Shown here: piece by piece, positions 1 to 8,015 of the stretch
Layout: the number at the start of each line of letters is the position of its first letter
Position numbering within the stretch: position 1 is the first letter of the stretch
NCBI RefSeq assembly: GCF_900156875.1
Contig: NZ_LT707409.1
Coordinates: 718,113 to 782,112 of the forward strand
DNA from: Robertmurraya dakarensis
GTDB taxonomy: Bacteria > Bacillota > Bacilli > Bacillales > Cytobacillaceae
Direction: 5' to 3'
Length of the DNA stretch: 64,000 nt
Notes under the pieces: model-generated
The model's input: the letters and a program-made list of their open reading frames with translations, nothing else
What the model was told of the DNA's origin: nothing
The model's database searches: none
Translations under genes and position numbers: made by a program

Positions 1-175
1 AAGCCCAGTGGTAATATGTCAAGCACTAAAATTCAATGAATTGGAAATTAATATTGTCTTTCATTGAAAAGTGTTTAAAAAAGAGTATACCTAATAAACC
101 TCACACTATTTTCAATTTTTTACCAATACTTTCAAGTGTGAAGCTGGGTGTTTGAAAGGGTGTGAATGAGAAGTT

Positions 176-1411
176 TTAATCTCTCCTTTCGGGTGGTGTG
201 TACAACTGATTGGTGCGTAGTAGCGAAAACACCAATCGTACCAGTTTTCTTGCGGTTAAGACGAGAGCGCGTTTGTGTTTATGTTTTGGAACTTCATCGT
301 ACTTCTTTGTGTAAAAAGCTTTATATTCAGAGTCGTACTTTCGGATCTTATCGGCAGCTTGAATAAGGTAGTAACGCAGGTATTTATTACCTGTCCTCAT
401 TCTAGCCGTTTCCTGGGATTCGAATTCGCCTGATTGGTTCTGGTTCCATACCAAACCTGCATATTTCGCTAAGGCATGATGATCTTTAAATCGCTTTATA
501 TCGCTAATTTCAGCTATCAACCCTGCCGCATAAACGTCTCCAATTCCTTTTACAGACGTTAGGGTTTGCGGTATGCCTTTCATTAACTTGGCAATTTCTT
601 TATCCAGACGCTTTACCTGTGACTCGATATGTTGAATGGTACTTAAAGTAACAGACATCGAAATATTTACGGGGTCCTGCATAGCCTTATTCAGCCGGTA
701 AGATGATCTAGCCAACTTTTGAAGGTATTTTGCGATTTCCTCTGGCTTTTCAAATCGGTTTTTTCCTTTATCTTGCAGGAACTCGACGAGTTCCTCGAGG
801 CTCATTTCAGCGATCGTTTCGGGCTCTAGTTCCTCCATGACAGCCATACTCGTAGCTCCGAATTTATCTGAAAATGGATTATCCTGTCTCAGTCCACTGA
901 ACTTTAAAAAGAGCTGGTTAAGGAAATACGTTTTATTTCGGGCAATCTCCCGCATAAAATGAAACCTTGTTCGCGTTAAGCGCTGAAGAGCTTCATATTG
1001 TATGGCATCTTTCATTTGGGCTGGCAGTCGGCCAAAGCGCAAGTGGTCAGCGATGACCCAGGCATCTATGCGATCGTTTTTTACAAGAGAATCATACCCT
1101 TTTTTGAAACGAGCGACTTTTCTCGCATTTAGTACGTAGATAGAGGCTTGAAACTTAGGTTCATAGCCTTTCATTTGGTCTTGTAGATAATGGGCAAGGT
1201 GCCAACTGTAAAGATCAGTGGCTTCCATCCCAATCTTCAATTGGTTGGCCTGACTTTTTTCCGCAGTTTCTAGCATTCGTTTGATCAGGGTTTCGGCCCC
1301 GGTTTGATCATTAGAAACAGAAAAGTCGGCGAGTGTGGACCCGTCCTCCTTCATGAAATGGACATGATGGGACTTCAAGCTTACATCTACACCAACAAGC
1401 ATTTGTGACAT
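176..1411 (-). CDS. IS110-family transposase (DEDD recombinase)
   Basis: This is a full-length (411 aa) transposase of the IS110/IS1111 family, which moves circular element DNA through a RuvC-like nuclease guided, in the studied members, by a bridge RNA. The N-terminal DEDD domain shows D9 (VGVDVS), E63 (GMEATDLY), and D113/D116 (NDRIDA). The C-terminal half has the transposase_20 region, with a helix-hairpin-helix (SVKGIGDVYAAGL, about 286-298) and the conserved serine in NQSGEF (about S327). The start is ATG 1411, preceded by GGAGGTGATT; the frame runs 9 nt further upstream to a GTG inside that site. No frameshift is visible, so the element may be active. Confidence 0.95.
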   Translation of the reverse strand: MSQMLVGVDVSLKSHHVHFMKEDGSTLADFSVSNDQTGAETLIKRMLETAEKSQANQLKIGMEATDLYSWHLAHYLQDQMKGYEPKFQASIYVLNARKVARFKKGYDSLVKNDRIDAWVIADHLRFGRLPAQMKDAIQYEALQRLTRTRFHFMREIARNKTYFLNQLFLKFSGLRQDNPFSDKFGATSMAVMEELEPETIAEMSLEELVEFLQDKGKNRFEKPEEIAKYLQKLARSSYRLNKAMQDPVNISMSVTLSTIQHIESQVKRLDKEIAKLMKGIPQTLTSVKGIGDVYAAGLIAEISDIKRFKDHHALAKYAGLVWNQNQSGEFESQETARMRTGNKYLRYYLIQAADKIRKYDSEYKAFYTKKYDEVPKHKHKRALVLTARKLVRLVFSLLRTNQLYTPPERRD

Positions 1412-1590
1412 ACCAATCACCTCCAGTATGTAAGTTAATCAAGAACGTTCAGACCTGGGTGCCCACGGGAATCATCGATGTCTTCCTCGTCATCAGCACT
1501 CAAAGAAAAGAAGTCCATCATGAGCGCTACACTCACTTCTTTTACGGCGGCGCAACCAGTGGTTAGACCTTCAATAATGAACCATGGGTA
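1412..1590 (-). ncRNA. Candidate bridge-RNA region of the IS110 element
   Basis: This non-coding leader lies between the transposase start and the presumed element end, where IS110-group elements encode their bridge RNA. It contains small stems: AAGAAGT at 1508-1514 pairs with ACTTCTT at 1535-1541, and AACCAGTGGTT at 1554-1564 is self-complementary. Its GC content is higher than that of the flanks. The role is inferred from position and family; no guide loop could be assigned. Confidence 0.4.
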
Positions 1591-1591
1591 G

Positions 1592-1714
1592 CAGGCTTAT
1601 GAAGCAGTACACCAAAGTGTCCGCAAGGGGGAGAAGCAATATCCTGATACGATCCTGTCGGTTCCATTGTCCCATGAGCAGGTCTATGAACGCTATAAAA
1701 AAATGACGGAGTAA
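1592..1714 (+). pseudogene. 3' fragment of a gene truncated at the IS110 edge
   Basis: The frame from 1592 to the TAA at 1712 encodes about 40 residues that look like real protein (QAYEAVHQSVRKGEKQYPDT, then ILSVPLSHEQVYERYKKMTE). It has no start codon or ribosome binding site and is closed upstream by a TAG at 1589-1591. It reads as the C-terminal end of a protein whose upstream part was lost when the IS110 element inserted or when the region rearranged. The family was not recognised. Confidence 0.5.
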
Positions 1715-2024
1715 AACGCTGGAGCTTCCTCCATTCTCCGCCATTTCTCGATATTCAGTTAAAGGCATTTCAAAGAAGCAGTAGGGAAACTATCCCCCTG
1801 CGAAATAAGAACAACACATTAATCTATTATTGATAGTTTGAACTTTACCTCGGCTTCCCCATCAGGTGGGTGAAACAAGGGTAAAACTAAAATATTTAAG
1901 ATGGGGAAGCCGAAAGGCTAACCTTGATAACCTATAGGAATCTAGAGTGAATTTTAGAGGATCCGGATCAACTGGAAATTCTTCTAGAAAGAGCTCTTAC
2001 TAGTACTATACGAGGGGGATAACC
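1715..2024. other. Intergenic stretch with a long inverted repeat
   Basis: No gene is seen. A 14-bp perfect inverted repeat (TCGGCTTCCCCATC at 1850-1863, complement at 1900-1913) encloses a 36-nt loop. There is no T-run after it, so it is not an obvious terminator. It lies 110 nt upstream of the next gene and could be a leader structure or the remains of a mobile element end. Confidence 0.5.
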
Positions 2025-2942
2025 ATGACAAAGTCAAATCAAAAAATCGTTCCACATTTGTGGTATGACAAAGAGGCGAATGAAGCTGCAGCGTTTTATG
2101 CTTCCTTATTTCCAGATTCAACAATTATGAGTAATACGGAGCTTAAAGAAACACCATCAGGAGACGCGAATTTAGTTACTTTTGAATTATGGCAGCAGAA
2201 ATTTATGGCAATCAATGCTGGACCTTATTTTAAATTCAATCCATCAGTATCTTTCATGATAAATTTTGACCCATCTCGAGTAGAAGATGCGAGTGAAAAA
2301 ATAAATGATGTTTGGAGGAAATTGTCTGAAGGAGGCACAGTGTTAATGCCGCTTTATACATATCCATTCAGTGAGAGGTATGGTTGGATTCAAGATAAGT
2401 ATGGTTTATCGTGGCAGTTGATCCTTACCAATCCAGAAGGAGAAGAGCGACCTGAAATAATGCCGTCACTGATGTTTGTCGGTGATAAATGTGGAAAGGC
2501 AGAAGAGGCGATAAATTTTTATTTATCTGTATTTAAAAATGCAAAGCAGGGCCATCTTGCCCGCTATCCTAAAGGATTAGAACCTGACAAAGAAGGAACA
2601 ATCATGTTTTCTGATTTTTACATAGAGAATCAATGGTTTACTGCAATGGACAGTGCGCAAGATCATCATTTTAATTTTAACGAGGCAATCTCATTCATGG
2701 TATATTGCGACACACAAGAAGAAATTGATTATTACTGGGATAAGTTGTCGGCAGTTCCTGAGTCTGAGCAATGCGGATGGCTAAAAGATAAGTATGGGGT
2801 GTCTTGGCAGATTGTACCAAGAGAAATGGAAGAGATGATGACGAACAGTACAGCAGAACAGATTGCGCTTGTTAATGAGGCAACCCTTAAAATGAAGAAA
2901 CTTGATCTTGGCATGTTACAGAAAGCATACAAAGGAACTTAA
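2025..2942 (+). CDS. Tandem VOC-fold (PhnB / 3-dmu-9_3-mt type) protein
   Basis: A 305-aa protein made of two tandem vicinal-oxygen-chelate domains of the PhnB/3-demethylubiquinone methyltransferase-like type. The repeats are visible directly: PHLWYDKEANEAAAFYASLF (from about 10) mirrors PSLMFVGDKCGKAEEAINFY (from about 148), and YGWIQDKYGLSWQL mirrors CGWLKDKYGVSWQI. Members are cytoplasmic and usually of unknown substrate, often annotated as glyoxalase or bleomycin-resistance-like proteins. The ATG follows a strong site (GAGGGGGATAACC). It stands alone as a single-gene unit. Confidence 0.88.
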   Translation: MTKSNQKIVPHLWYDKEANEAAAFYASLFPDSTIMSNTELKETPSGDANLVTFELWQQKFMAINAGPYFKFNPSVSFMINFDPSRVEDASEKINDVWRKLSEGGTVLMPLYTYPFSERYGWIQDKYGLSWQLILTNPEGEERPEIMPSLMFVGDKCGKAEEAINFYLSVFKNAKQGHLARYPKGLEPDKEGTIMFSDFYIENQWFTAMDSAQDHHFNFNEAISFMVYCDTQEEIDYYWDKLSAVPESEQCGWLKDKYGVSWQIVPREMEEMMTNSTAEQIALVNEATLKMKKLDLGMLQKAYKGT

Positions 2943-3319
2943 AAAGGTATTCAGTTTAATATTCTAAAGGATAATCCTTAAAAAGTATCAAATTTTTATT
3001 TATCTTTTATCAGATTAATATGTGAAGTAATGGAATTAAAGTAAAAGATGCTTGATTCTAATAAGATTTAAGCAATGAACTTTAACAAAGGGGCGTATTT
3101 CTAAAGTAGAAATTGCGCTCTTTCTTTATGACACGGTTAAAACCAGTTAATTATGCCAGTACAAGTAAATGCGCAAAATGGAAAGTAGCTTTCCTTGTAA
3201 GTTTATTACTTTGTGATATTTTTCTATATTGGATATACTGATTTCTGAAAAGACCACTTTCGTTTTATTAGAAACGTTGTTTCAAGTAATGAAAAGAATC
3301 GTTGAAAAGGATGGTTCAC
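2943..3319. other. Intergenic stretch
   Basis: No coding frame was found. It contains one terminator-like hairpin (separate entry, 3091-3127) and a small stem GGAAAGTAGCTTTCC near 3180. Confidence 0.5.
3091..3127 (+). terminator. GGGCG-type terminator repeat
   Basis: GGGCGTATTTCT pairs with AGAAATTGCGCTC across a short loop and is followed by TTTCTTT. It resembles the other hairpins in this window that start with GGGCGC or CGGGTGCA. Confidence 0.55.
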
Positions 3320-3826
3320 ATGACAAAAACATCAATAACAACCCTTATTATGAAACGCATATTTGAAGTTTCAGCAGAAAAAGTGTTTGACGCATGGGCT
3401 AATGAAGAAATGATTAAAAAATGGATGTTCACCATGGAGCATACAAATAAAGTGGCAAAGAGTGATCCTCGTGTCGGCGGAACATGGGAAATTGTGGATC
3501 ATCGAGATGGGAAAGATTACCGAGCTATTGGAGAATACAAAGTGGTAGAGCCACCAACGAAACTCGTTTTTACATTCCAAATGCCGCAATTTAATGATAG
3601 TGATTTAGCAGATGTTATTACTGTGGAGATTCATCCGCTAGAATCAAGCTGTGAAATGACCTTCACACAAGAAATTAATGTGATCCATGAAGAAGGCTGG
3701 TCCATAGTAGATATTGAAAAAGCACATGAAGATTGGAAAAAAGAGACCGAACAAGGATGGTATTATATGTTTTTAGGTTTGAAGGAATTGGTGGAAACAG
3801 GAAAAATTACATATCCATCATTTTAA
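3320..3826 (+). CDS. SRPBCC / AHSA1-type protein
   Basis: A 168-aa START-like protein of the Aha1/AHSA1 C-terminal (SRPBCC) superfamily, a cytoplasmic hydrophobic-ligand-binding fold. Hallmarks are an N-terminal RIFEVSAEKVFDAWANEEMI, the WM motif (KKWMF), DPRVGGTW, and the YKVVEPPTKLVFTF strand pair. The C-terminal helix carries HEDWKKETEQGWYYMF. Start ATG 3320 is preferred because AAGG at 3307-3310 sits 9 nt upstream; in-frame TTG 3302 and ATG 3311 lack good spacing. Function is unknown beyond the fold. Confidence 0.85.
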   Translation: MTKTSITTLIMKRIFEVSAEKVFDAWANEEMIKKWMFTMEHTNKVAKSDPRVGGTWEIVDHRDGKDYRAIGEYKVVEPPTKLVFTFQMPQFNDSDLADVITVEIHPLESSCEMTFTQEINVIHEEGWSIVDIEKAHEDWKKETEQGWYYMFLGLKELVETGKITYPSF

Positions 3827-4067
3827 TATAAGTCAATGGTAGGCTTACTAAAATGGGTAAACCCTTTCTTATGTAAAGAATGTCCAAGAACGGGAGTATT
3901 CTTGCTCAAGGGTAAATGATGTAAACCATTCTGGAAAGATTCCTAAAGCCCAGAAAAGAAAGTTGAGAATGTAGGAAAAGGATGCAAGACTAGTACATAA
4001 GAGCCTGATTGGCAATGAAAACTCAGGACACTTTTTATTCAATAAAACCAGAAAGGAGGACCCAAAA

Positions 4068-6332
4068 ATGGCAGACGGGAAGGACGAGATTATTTTAAGA
4101 GGCCTAAAAGAAAACAACTTAAAAAATATTGATTTAAACTTACCGAAGGGAAAAATCATTGTATTTACGGGGCTTTCAGGGTCTGGGAAGAGCTCAGTTG
4201 TTTTTGATACTTTGGCAACAGAAAGTAGAAGGCAGATGACGTTGAATTATCCACTTTATGTCCGAAATCATATGCCGAGGTATGAAAGACCTCAAGCGGA
4301 TCTTATGCAAAACTTAAGCCCGGTGGTCGTAGTGGAACAAAGGCAGATCGGTGGTAATTCTCGATCGACCGTTGGCACCTATATGGATATCCATCCATTG
4401 ATTAGGCTTTTGTTTTCAAGAATCGGGAAGCCGTCGATTGGTTCAGCGACTGATTTTTCGAATCAAAGTTCCTTTGGCAGATGTCCAACCTGCAGTGGAT
4501 TTGGGGAGGTCATCGCGCCCGACCTTAACAAACTAGTTGATTTCAACCTGTCACTGCGGGAATATGCGGTGAAATTCAAGCCTTTATCCCCGTCTGGCTG
4601 GCAAGGAAGATGGATGATGGAAGGCGGATTATTCGATCCGGACCTGCCTATAGAAGACTACCCCGAAGATAAACTCCACTTGTTATTGTATGGTCCCCCG
4701 GAAGGTGAAAAAGTCTATGCACCGTTTCATACAAAAAATGGGCCGCAACCCCATGAGTGGGATGGCTTATTACCGAGATTTACCCGCCTTTATATCAATC
4801 GAGATGTCTCAAAGCTAAAAGAAGTATCCCAAGATGACGTCTTAGCCGTCACAACCCATTCTCTATGTCCAACCTGTCAAGGCTCCGGTCTCAACCCAAA
4901 GATATTGGAATGTAAGATAGATGGCCACAATATTGCAGACTATGATGCAATGGAGCTTACAGAACTACTGGAACAACTAACAAACATGAAAGAACCAATG
5001 GGAACATCGATTGCCAGTCAAGCCATCCCGCTTATCCAGCAACTTGTGCAAATGGGATTAGGTTATTTGAGCCTTTCTAGAAAGATGGGCACCCTTTCCG
5101 GCGGTGAAGCACAGCGGGTAAAAATCGCTCGCCATTTAGGAAGCAGCTTAAACAATTTGACCTACATTTTTGACGAACCTAGTGCTGGTCTTCATCCAGA
5201 AGAAGTGGATCTGTTAATAGCGATGCTAAAAAGTATTAAAGCCGCGCATAATACGGTCATTGTGATCGAACATGATTTATCCGTCATCAAAGCAGGTGAC
5301 GAAATCATTGAGATGGGACCGGGAGCTGGTACCAGCGGGGGAGAAGTAGTTTTTCAAGGAAAAGTAGATGGGCTGACAAACTCACTCGCCGCAACATCAT
5401 TACATCATCAGTTCATCATCAACAAGAATCCGAGGAAAACAAAAGAATATTTTACGATAAATGAAGCGAGTCATAATAACTTGAAGAATATCAGCGTTAC
5501 TATTCCCAAAAATGTCCTCGTTACAGTATGTGGTGTGTCGGGTTCAGGGAAAAGCTCGTTAATGACGGAAGCATTCCCTGAAAGTGTTCCAGAATGCATC
5601 ATGGTCGGACAAGGCAGTATCGGGATTTCGAGCCGTTCGACACTTGCGACCTATATGGGGATTATGGATGATATTCGTTCCATTTTTTCGAAAGAAACAG
5701 GCCAGCCAATCGGTTTGTTCAGCTTTAATTCCTTAGGGGCCTGTCCTGTCTGCAATGGGAAAGGCGTCACCACGCCAGACGTCGCCTTTGCAGATCCTGT
5801 GACGATTACCTGTGAAGCATGTGAAGGAACGAGATATTCAGATGAAGCGCTAGTCTATCAATATCAGGGAAAAAATATAATAGAAGTTTTAAAATTAACC
5901 ATTGATGAGGCTTTGGACTATTTTAAGCTGCCGAAGATATTAAAAAGAGTGCAGACGCTAGAAGACGCAGGATTAGGGTATCTATCGTTAGGACAGACGA
6001 CAAGCTCGCTAAGTGGAGGAGAAGTCCAGCGTCTTAAGCTTGCCAGCCATCTGCAAAAAGAAGGTCAAATATACATACTTGACGAGCCATCCTTAGGACT
6101 ACATCTAAAAGATAATGGAAAGCTATTAGAAGTCTTTCAAAAGCTAGTCAACAAAGGGAATTCGGTGATTCTCATCGAACATAATTTAGATTTTATCGCA
6201 GCGAGCGACTGGGTTATTGAATTGGGACCAGGAGGAGGAAAACACGGCGGGAACATCATCTTTGAAGGCACACCAGAGGAGATGTTACAGGCAGAGACAT
6301 TGACGGCGAAATGGTTACGGGATGGGATTTGA
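4068..6332 (+). CDS. Short UvrA-like ABC ATPase (UvrA2/DrrC type)
   Basis: A 754-aa UvrA paralogue with two ABC modules: Walker A GLSGSGKS at 35-42 and GVSGSGKS at about 489, and signatures LSGGEAQ (about 343) and LSGGEVQ (about 648). Zinc-finger-like motifs CPTCSGFG, CPTCQGSG and CPVCNGKG with CEACEGTRY are present. Housekeeping UvrA is about 950 aa; the shorter length indicates loss of part of the insertion region that in UvrA contacts UvrB and DNA. Such paralogues occur with antibiotic or DNA-damage tolerance genes. The start has AGAAAGGAGGA upstream. The next gene begins 38 nt downstream and may be cotranscribed. Confidence 0.9.
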   Translation: MADGKDEIILRGLKENNLKNIDLNLPKGKIIVFTGLSGSGKSSVVFDTLATESRRQMTLNYPLYVRNHMPRYERPQADLMQNLSPVVVVEQRQIGGNSRSTVGTYMDIHPLIRLLFSRIGKPSIGSATDFSNQSSFGRCPTCSGFGEVIAPDLNKLVDFNLSLREYAVKFKPLSPSGWQGRWMMEGGLFDPDLPIEDYPEDKLHLLLYGPPEGEKVYAPFHTKNGPQPHEWDGLLPRFTRLYINRDVSKLKEVSQDDVLAVTTHSLCPTCQGSGLNPKILECKIDGHNIADYDAMELTELLEQLTNMKEPMGTSIASQAIPLIQQLVQMGLGYLSLSRKMGTLSGGEAQRVKIARHLGSSLNNLTYIFDEPSAGLHPEEVDLLIAMLKSIKAAHNTVIVIEHDLSVIKAGDEIIEMGPGAGTSGGEVVFQGKVDGLTNSLAATSLHHQFIINKNPRKTKEYFTINEASHNNLKNISVTIPKNVLVTVCGVSGSGKSSLMTEAFPESVPECIMVGQGSIGISSRSTLATYMGIMDDIRSIFSKETGQPIGLFSFNSLGACPVCNGKGVTTPDVAFADPVTITCEACEGTRYSDEALVYQYQGKNIIEVLKLTIDEALDYFKLPKILKRVQTLEDAGLGYLSLGQTTSSLSGGEVQRLKLASHLQKEGQIYILDEPSLGLHLKDNGKLLEVFQKLVNKGNSVILIEHNLDFIAASDWVIELGPGGGKHGGNIIFEGTPEEMLQAETLTAKWLRDGI

Positions 6333-6370
6333 AATGTGAATGATGTCAGTTGGAGAGAGGATGTGCATTG

Positions 6371-6964
6371 ATGACAAATATGATACATGATCCAAAAGTG
6401 GATGAATTGATCAATAACGAGAAATCGTGGAAGGAAGAATTTGAGAGGTTGAGAAGAATCGCTCTTGAGTGTGGACTGAACGAAAGCTTGAAATGGAGAT
6501 TGCCTTGTTACACGGACCAGAAAAAGAACATCGTGATCATTCAAGGATTCAAAGAATACTGTGCGCTTATGTTCTTCAAGGGTGCGTTGTTACAAGATCC
6601 TAACGGGGTTCTCGTGAGACCTGGTGAGAATTCACAATCACAGCGTCAGATTCGGTTTACCAATGTTCAAGAAATAGTTAAGATGGAAGCCATTTTGAAA
6701 TCTTATATTCATAAAGCGGTTGAGGTTGAAAAAGCCGGCTTGGAAGTTCAGTTTAAAGAGACGGAAGAATACCCCATTCCTGAAGAATTGCAAGCGGAAT
6801 TCGAAGAGAATCCAGCTTTGAAGACTGCTTTCGAAGCATTAACACCAGGACGACAAAGAGCCTATATTCTCTATTTTTCAAAAGCCAAACAATCCAAAAC
6901 GCGAGAGTCAAGGATTGAAAAATATACGCAGAGTATTCTGGATGGAAAGGGTTTAAATGATTAA
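6371..6964 (+). CDS. YdeI/OmpD-associated (OmdA) family protein
   Basis: A 197-aa protein with an N-terminal DUF1801-like domain (KSWKEEFERLRRIALECGLN, LKWRLPCYT, ALMFFKGA) and the C-terminal OmdA-type tail (PEELQAEFEENPALKTAFEA, TPGRQRAYILYFSKAKQSKT). The family is cytoplasmic and of unknown biochemical function. ATG 6371 follows GGAGAGAGG (6352-6360); TTG 6368 is an alternative. Two partial copies of its C-terminal part occur elsewhere in this window (about 38257 and 50809), so this is the intact member of a local paralogue set. Confidence 0.88.
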   Translation: MTNMIHDPKVDELINNEKSWKEEFERLRRIALECGLNESLKWRLPCYTDQKKNIVIIQGFKEYCALMFFKGALLQDPNGVLVRPGENSQSQRQIRFTNVQEIVKMEAILKSYIHKAVEVEKAGLEVQFKETEEYPIPEELQAEFEENPALKTAFEALTPGRQRAYILYFSKAKQSKTRESRIEKYTQSILDGKGLND

Positions 6965-6999
6965 GCATTTGATTGTTCGTAGATCAGATGCTTTTTTTT
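6964..6999 (+). terminator. Rho-independent terminator
   Basis: AGCATTTGAT (6964-6973) pairs with ATCAGATGCT (6983-6992), followed by eight T. It ends the OmdA-type gene. Confidence 0.85.
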
Positions 7000-7037
7000 A
7001 GGGGAATAACAGTGGTTTATATTTTTTGGCTATGTAG

Positions 7038-7301
7038 GTTAATAGCGAATATAACCGTTCTGCAGATATTAGAGGAATAATTGTAAAAGTGGATGAAGAT
7101 AAAGCTCGACTGTTAATTAAAGGAAGTGGTTTTGGGCTGAATGATGTGGGCGAGGGAATTATTCAGTTAGATACAAAGTATTATTCATCTGCAAACTTCG
7201 AAGAAGAACAAAAAGTTGAAATATGGGTTGATAGTCAGGTGCAAATGTCAGAAGAGCATAACCTCCCGATTATTAGTGATGTTGCTAAAATTAAATTTTG
7301 A
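7038..7301 (+). pseudogene. DUF3221-like domain fragment
   Basis: An open frame from 7038 to the TGA at 7299 encodes a beta-rich domain (GIIVKVDEDKARLLIKG, then EEEQKVEIWVDSQVQ and SDVAKIKF). It resembles the C-terminal DUF3221 region of YobA-type Bacillus lipoproteins. No signal peptide, lipobox or convincing ribosome site precedes it; the only in-frame candidates are a GTG at 7038 or 7089. It is either a truncated relic or a small protein that lost its secretion signal. A lipoprotein with a similar domain occurs at 32003. Confidence 0.5.
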
Positions 7302-7366
7302 TCCTAAAAAGAAGAATAATTTATGGTTGTGAAAAAACTAATATACATTTTAAGAATTATAAATAG

Positions 7367-7396
7367 AGGAAACCTTATTTTTAAAGGTTTCCTTTA
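7367..7396 (+). terminator. Rho-independent terminator
   Basis: GGAAACCTT (7368-7376) pairs perfectly with AAGGTTTCC (7384-7392), followed by TTTAATT. Confidence 0.7.
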
Positions 7397-7520
7397 ATTA
7401 TATAGAAATATCAACATTAAAATATAACAGAGCCTATTTTTTAAATAAATTTGATTGAGTTTCAATAAGACAGTCTTCCGTAATCGGGCCATTTACTTGA
7501 ATAAGACTATATATATCATA

Positions 7521-7557
7521 AGTCGCTTTCCTTTACGTAAGGGAAAGCGACTTTTTA
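7521..7557 (+). terminator. Strong hairpin terminator
   Basis: AGTCGCTTTCC (7521-7531) pairs with GGAAAGCGACT (7542-7552); the stem can continue through TTACGTAA to a tiny loop, and a T-run follows. It isolates the padR unit from upstream transcription. Confidence 0.75.
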
Positions 7558-7627
7558 GATTGAGTTTTAACTTGTTATCAAGCTTTTTACTTTAAGTTCC
7601 TTTGACTGATTTGAAAATGTTGTTGAC

Positions 7628-7687
7628 TATTCAGTTGAACTGTATTATCTTTTTATTAAGTTGAACTATATAGTCAAACTGAATAGA
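7628..7687 (+). promoter_or_regulatory. PadR operator: two inverted 18-bp sites
   Basis: CTATTCAGTTGAACTGTA (7628-7645) and the reverse complement of TATAGTCAAACTGAATAG (7670-7687) match at 15 of 18 positions. They flank the likely promoter and end 10 nt before the padR start. PadR regulators typically autoregulate by binding such inverted sites, so this is the likely self-operator. Confidence 0.6.
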
Positions 7688-7697
7688 GGTTGAGAAT

Positions 7698-8015
7698 ATG
7701 AAACATAAATTATTGCCGTTGTCTGAAACCATGCATTATATTTTATTAGCTTTACGTGAGCCACTCCACGGCTATGCCGTAATGCAGAAAATTGAAAAAA
7801 TAAGTAATGGTACTGTTATTTTAGCAGCTGGTACATTATACGGTGCGATTGAAAACTTGAATAAGCATGGTTGGATTGAACCTGTTGGAGAGTCAGGCCG
7901 GAGAAAAGTTTATATGATAACTGCGGAAGGAAACGCCATTTTGAAAATGGAACAAAAAAGATTATTGCATATTTTATCCCTGTATGAAGGAAGTGAATTG
8001 AATGAAGAAATTTAA
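7698..8015 (+). CDS. PadR-family transcriptional regulator
   Basis: A 105-aa PadR-type winged-helix repressor. The family fingerprint is visible: an N-terminal LSETMHYILLALREPLHGYA, then AAGTLYGAIENLNKHGWIEP for the recognition helix and wing, and RRKVYMITAEGNAIL. The site GAGGTTGAG precedes ATG 7698. It overlaps the following DUF2812 gene by 14 nt, a very common pairing in Firmicutes in which the regulator and a membrane partner are cotranscribed. The paired inverted repeat upstream suggests autoregulation. Confidence 0.92.
   Translation: MKHKLLPLSETMHYILLALREPLHGYAVMQKIEKISNGTVILAAGTLYGAIENLNKHGWIEPVGESGRRKVYMITAEGNAILKMEQKRLLHILSLYEGSELNEEI

Larger units (their letters stand above)
120..1591 (-). 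mobile_element. IS110-family insertion sequence (ends not resolved)
   Basis: The interval holds a full IS110-type transposase and a structured non-coding stretch upstream of it. IS110 elements lack clear terminal inverted repeats and usually make no target duplication, so neither end can be fixed by eye. The right edge is probably close to 1590, where a truncated coding frame on the + strand begins right after a stop codon. The left edge is a guess in the AT-rich stretch before 176. Confidence 0.55.
7302..7697. other. Intergenic stretch with two terminators and an operator
   Basis: No gene is seen. It holds two strong hairpins (7367-7396 and 7521-7557) and the PadR operator region described separately. 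Confidence 0.6.

Noticed and set aside
1940-2010. Cluster of restriction-like hexamers (TCTAGA, GGATCC, GAGCTC, ACTAGT) resembling a cloning polylinker
   Set aside because: The sites are not contiguous and no vector sequence is nearby; chance in AT-rich DNA is enough.
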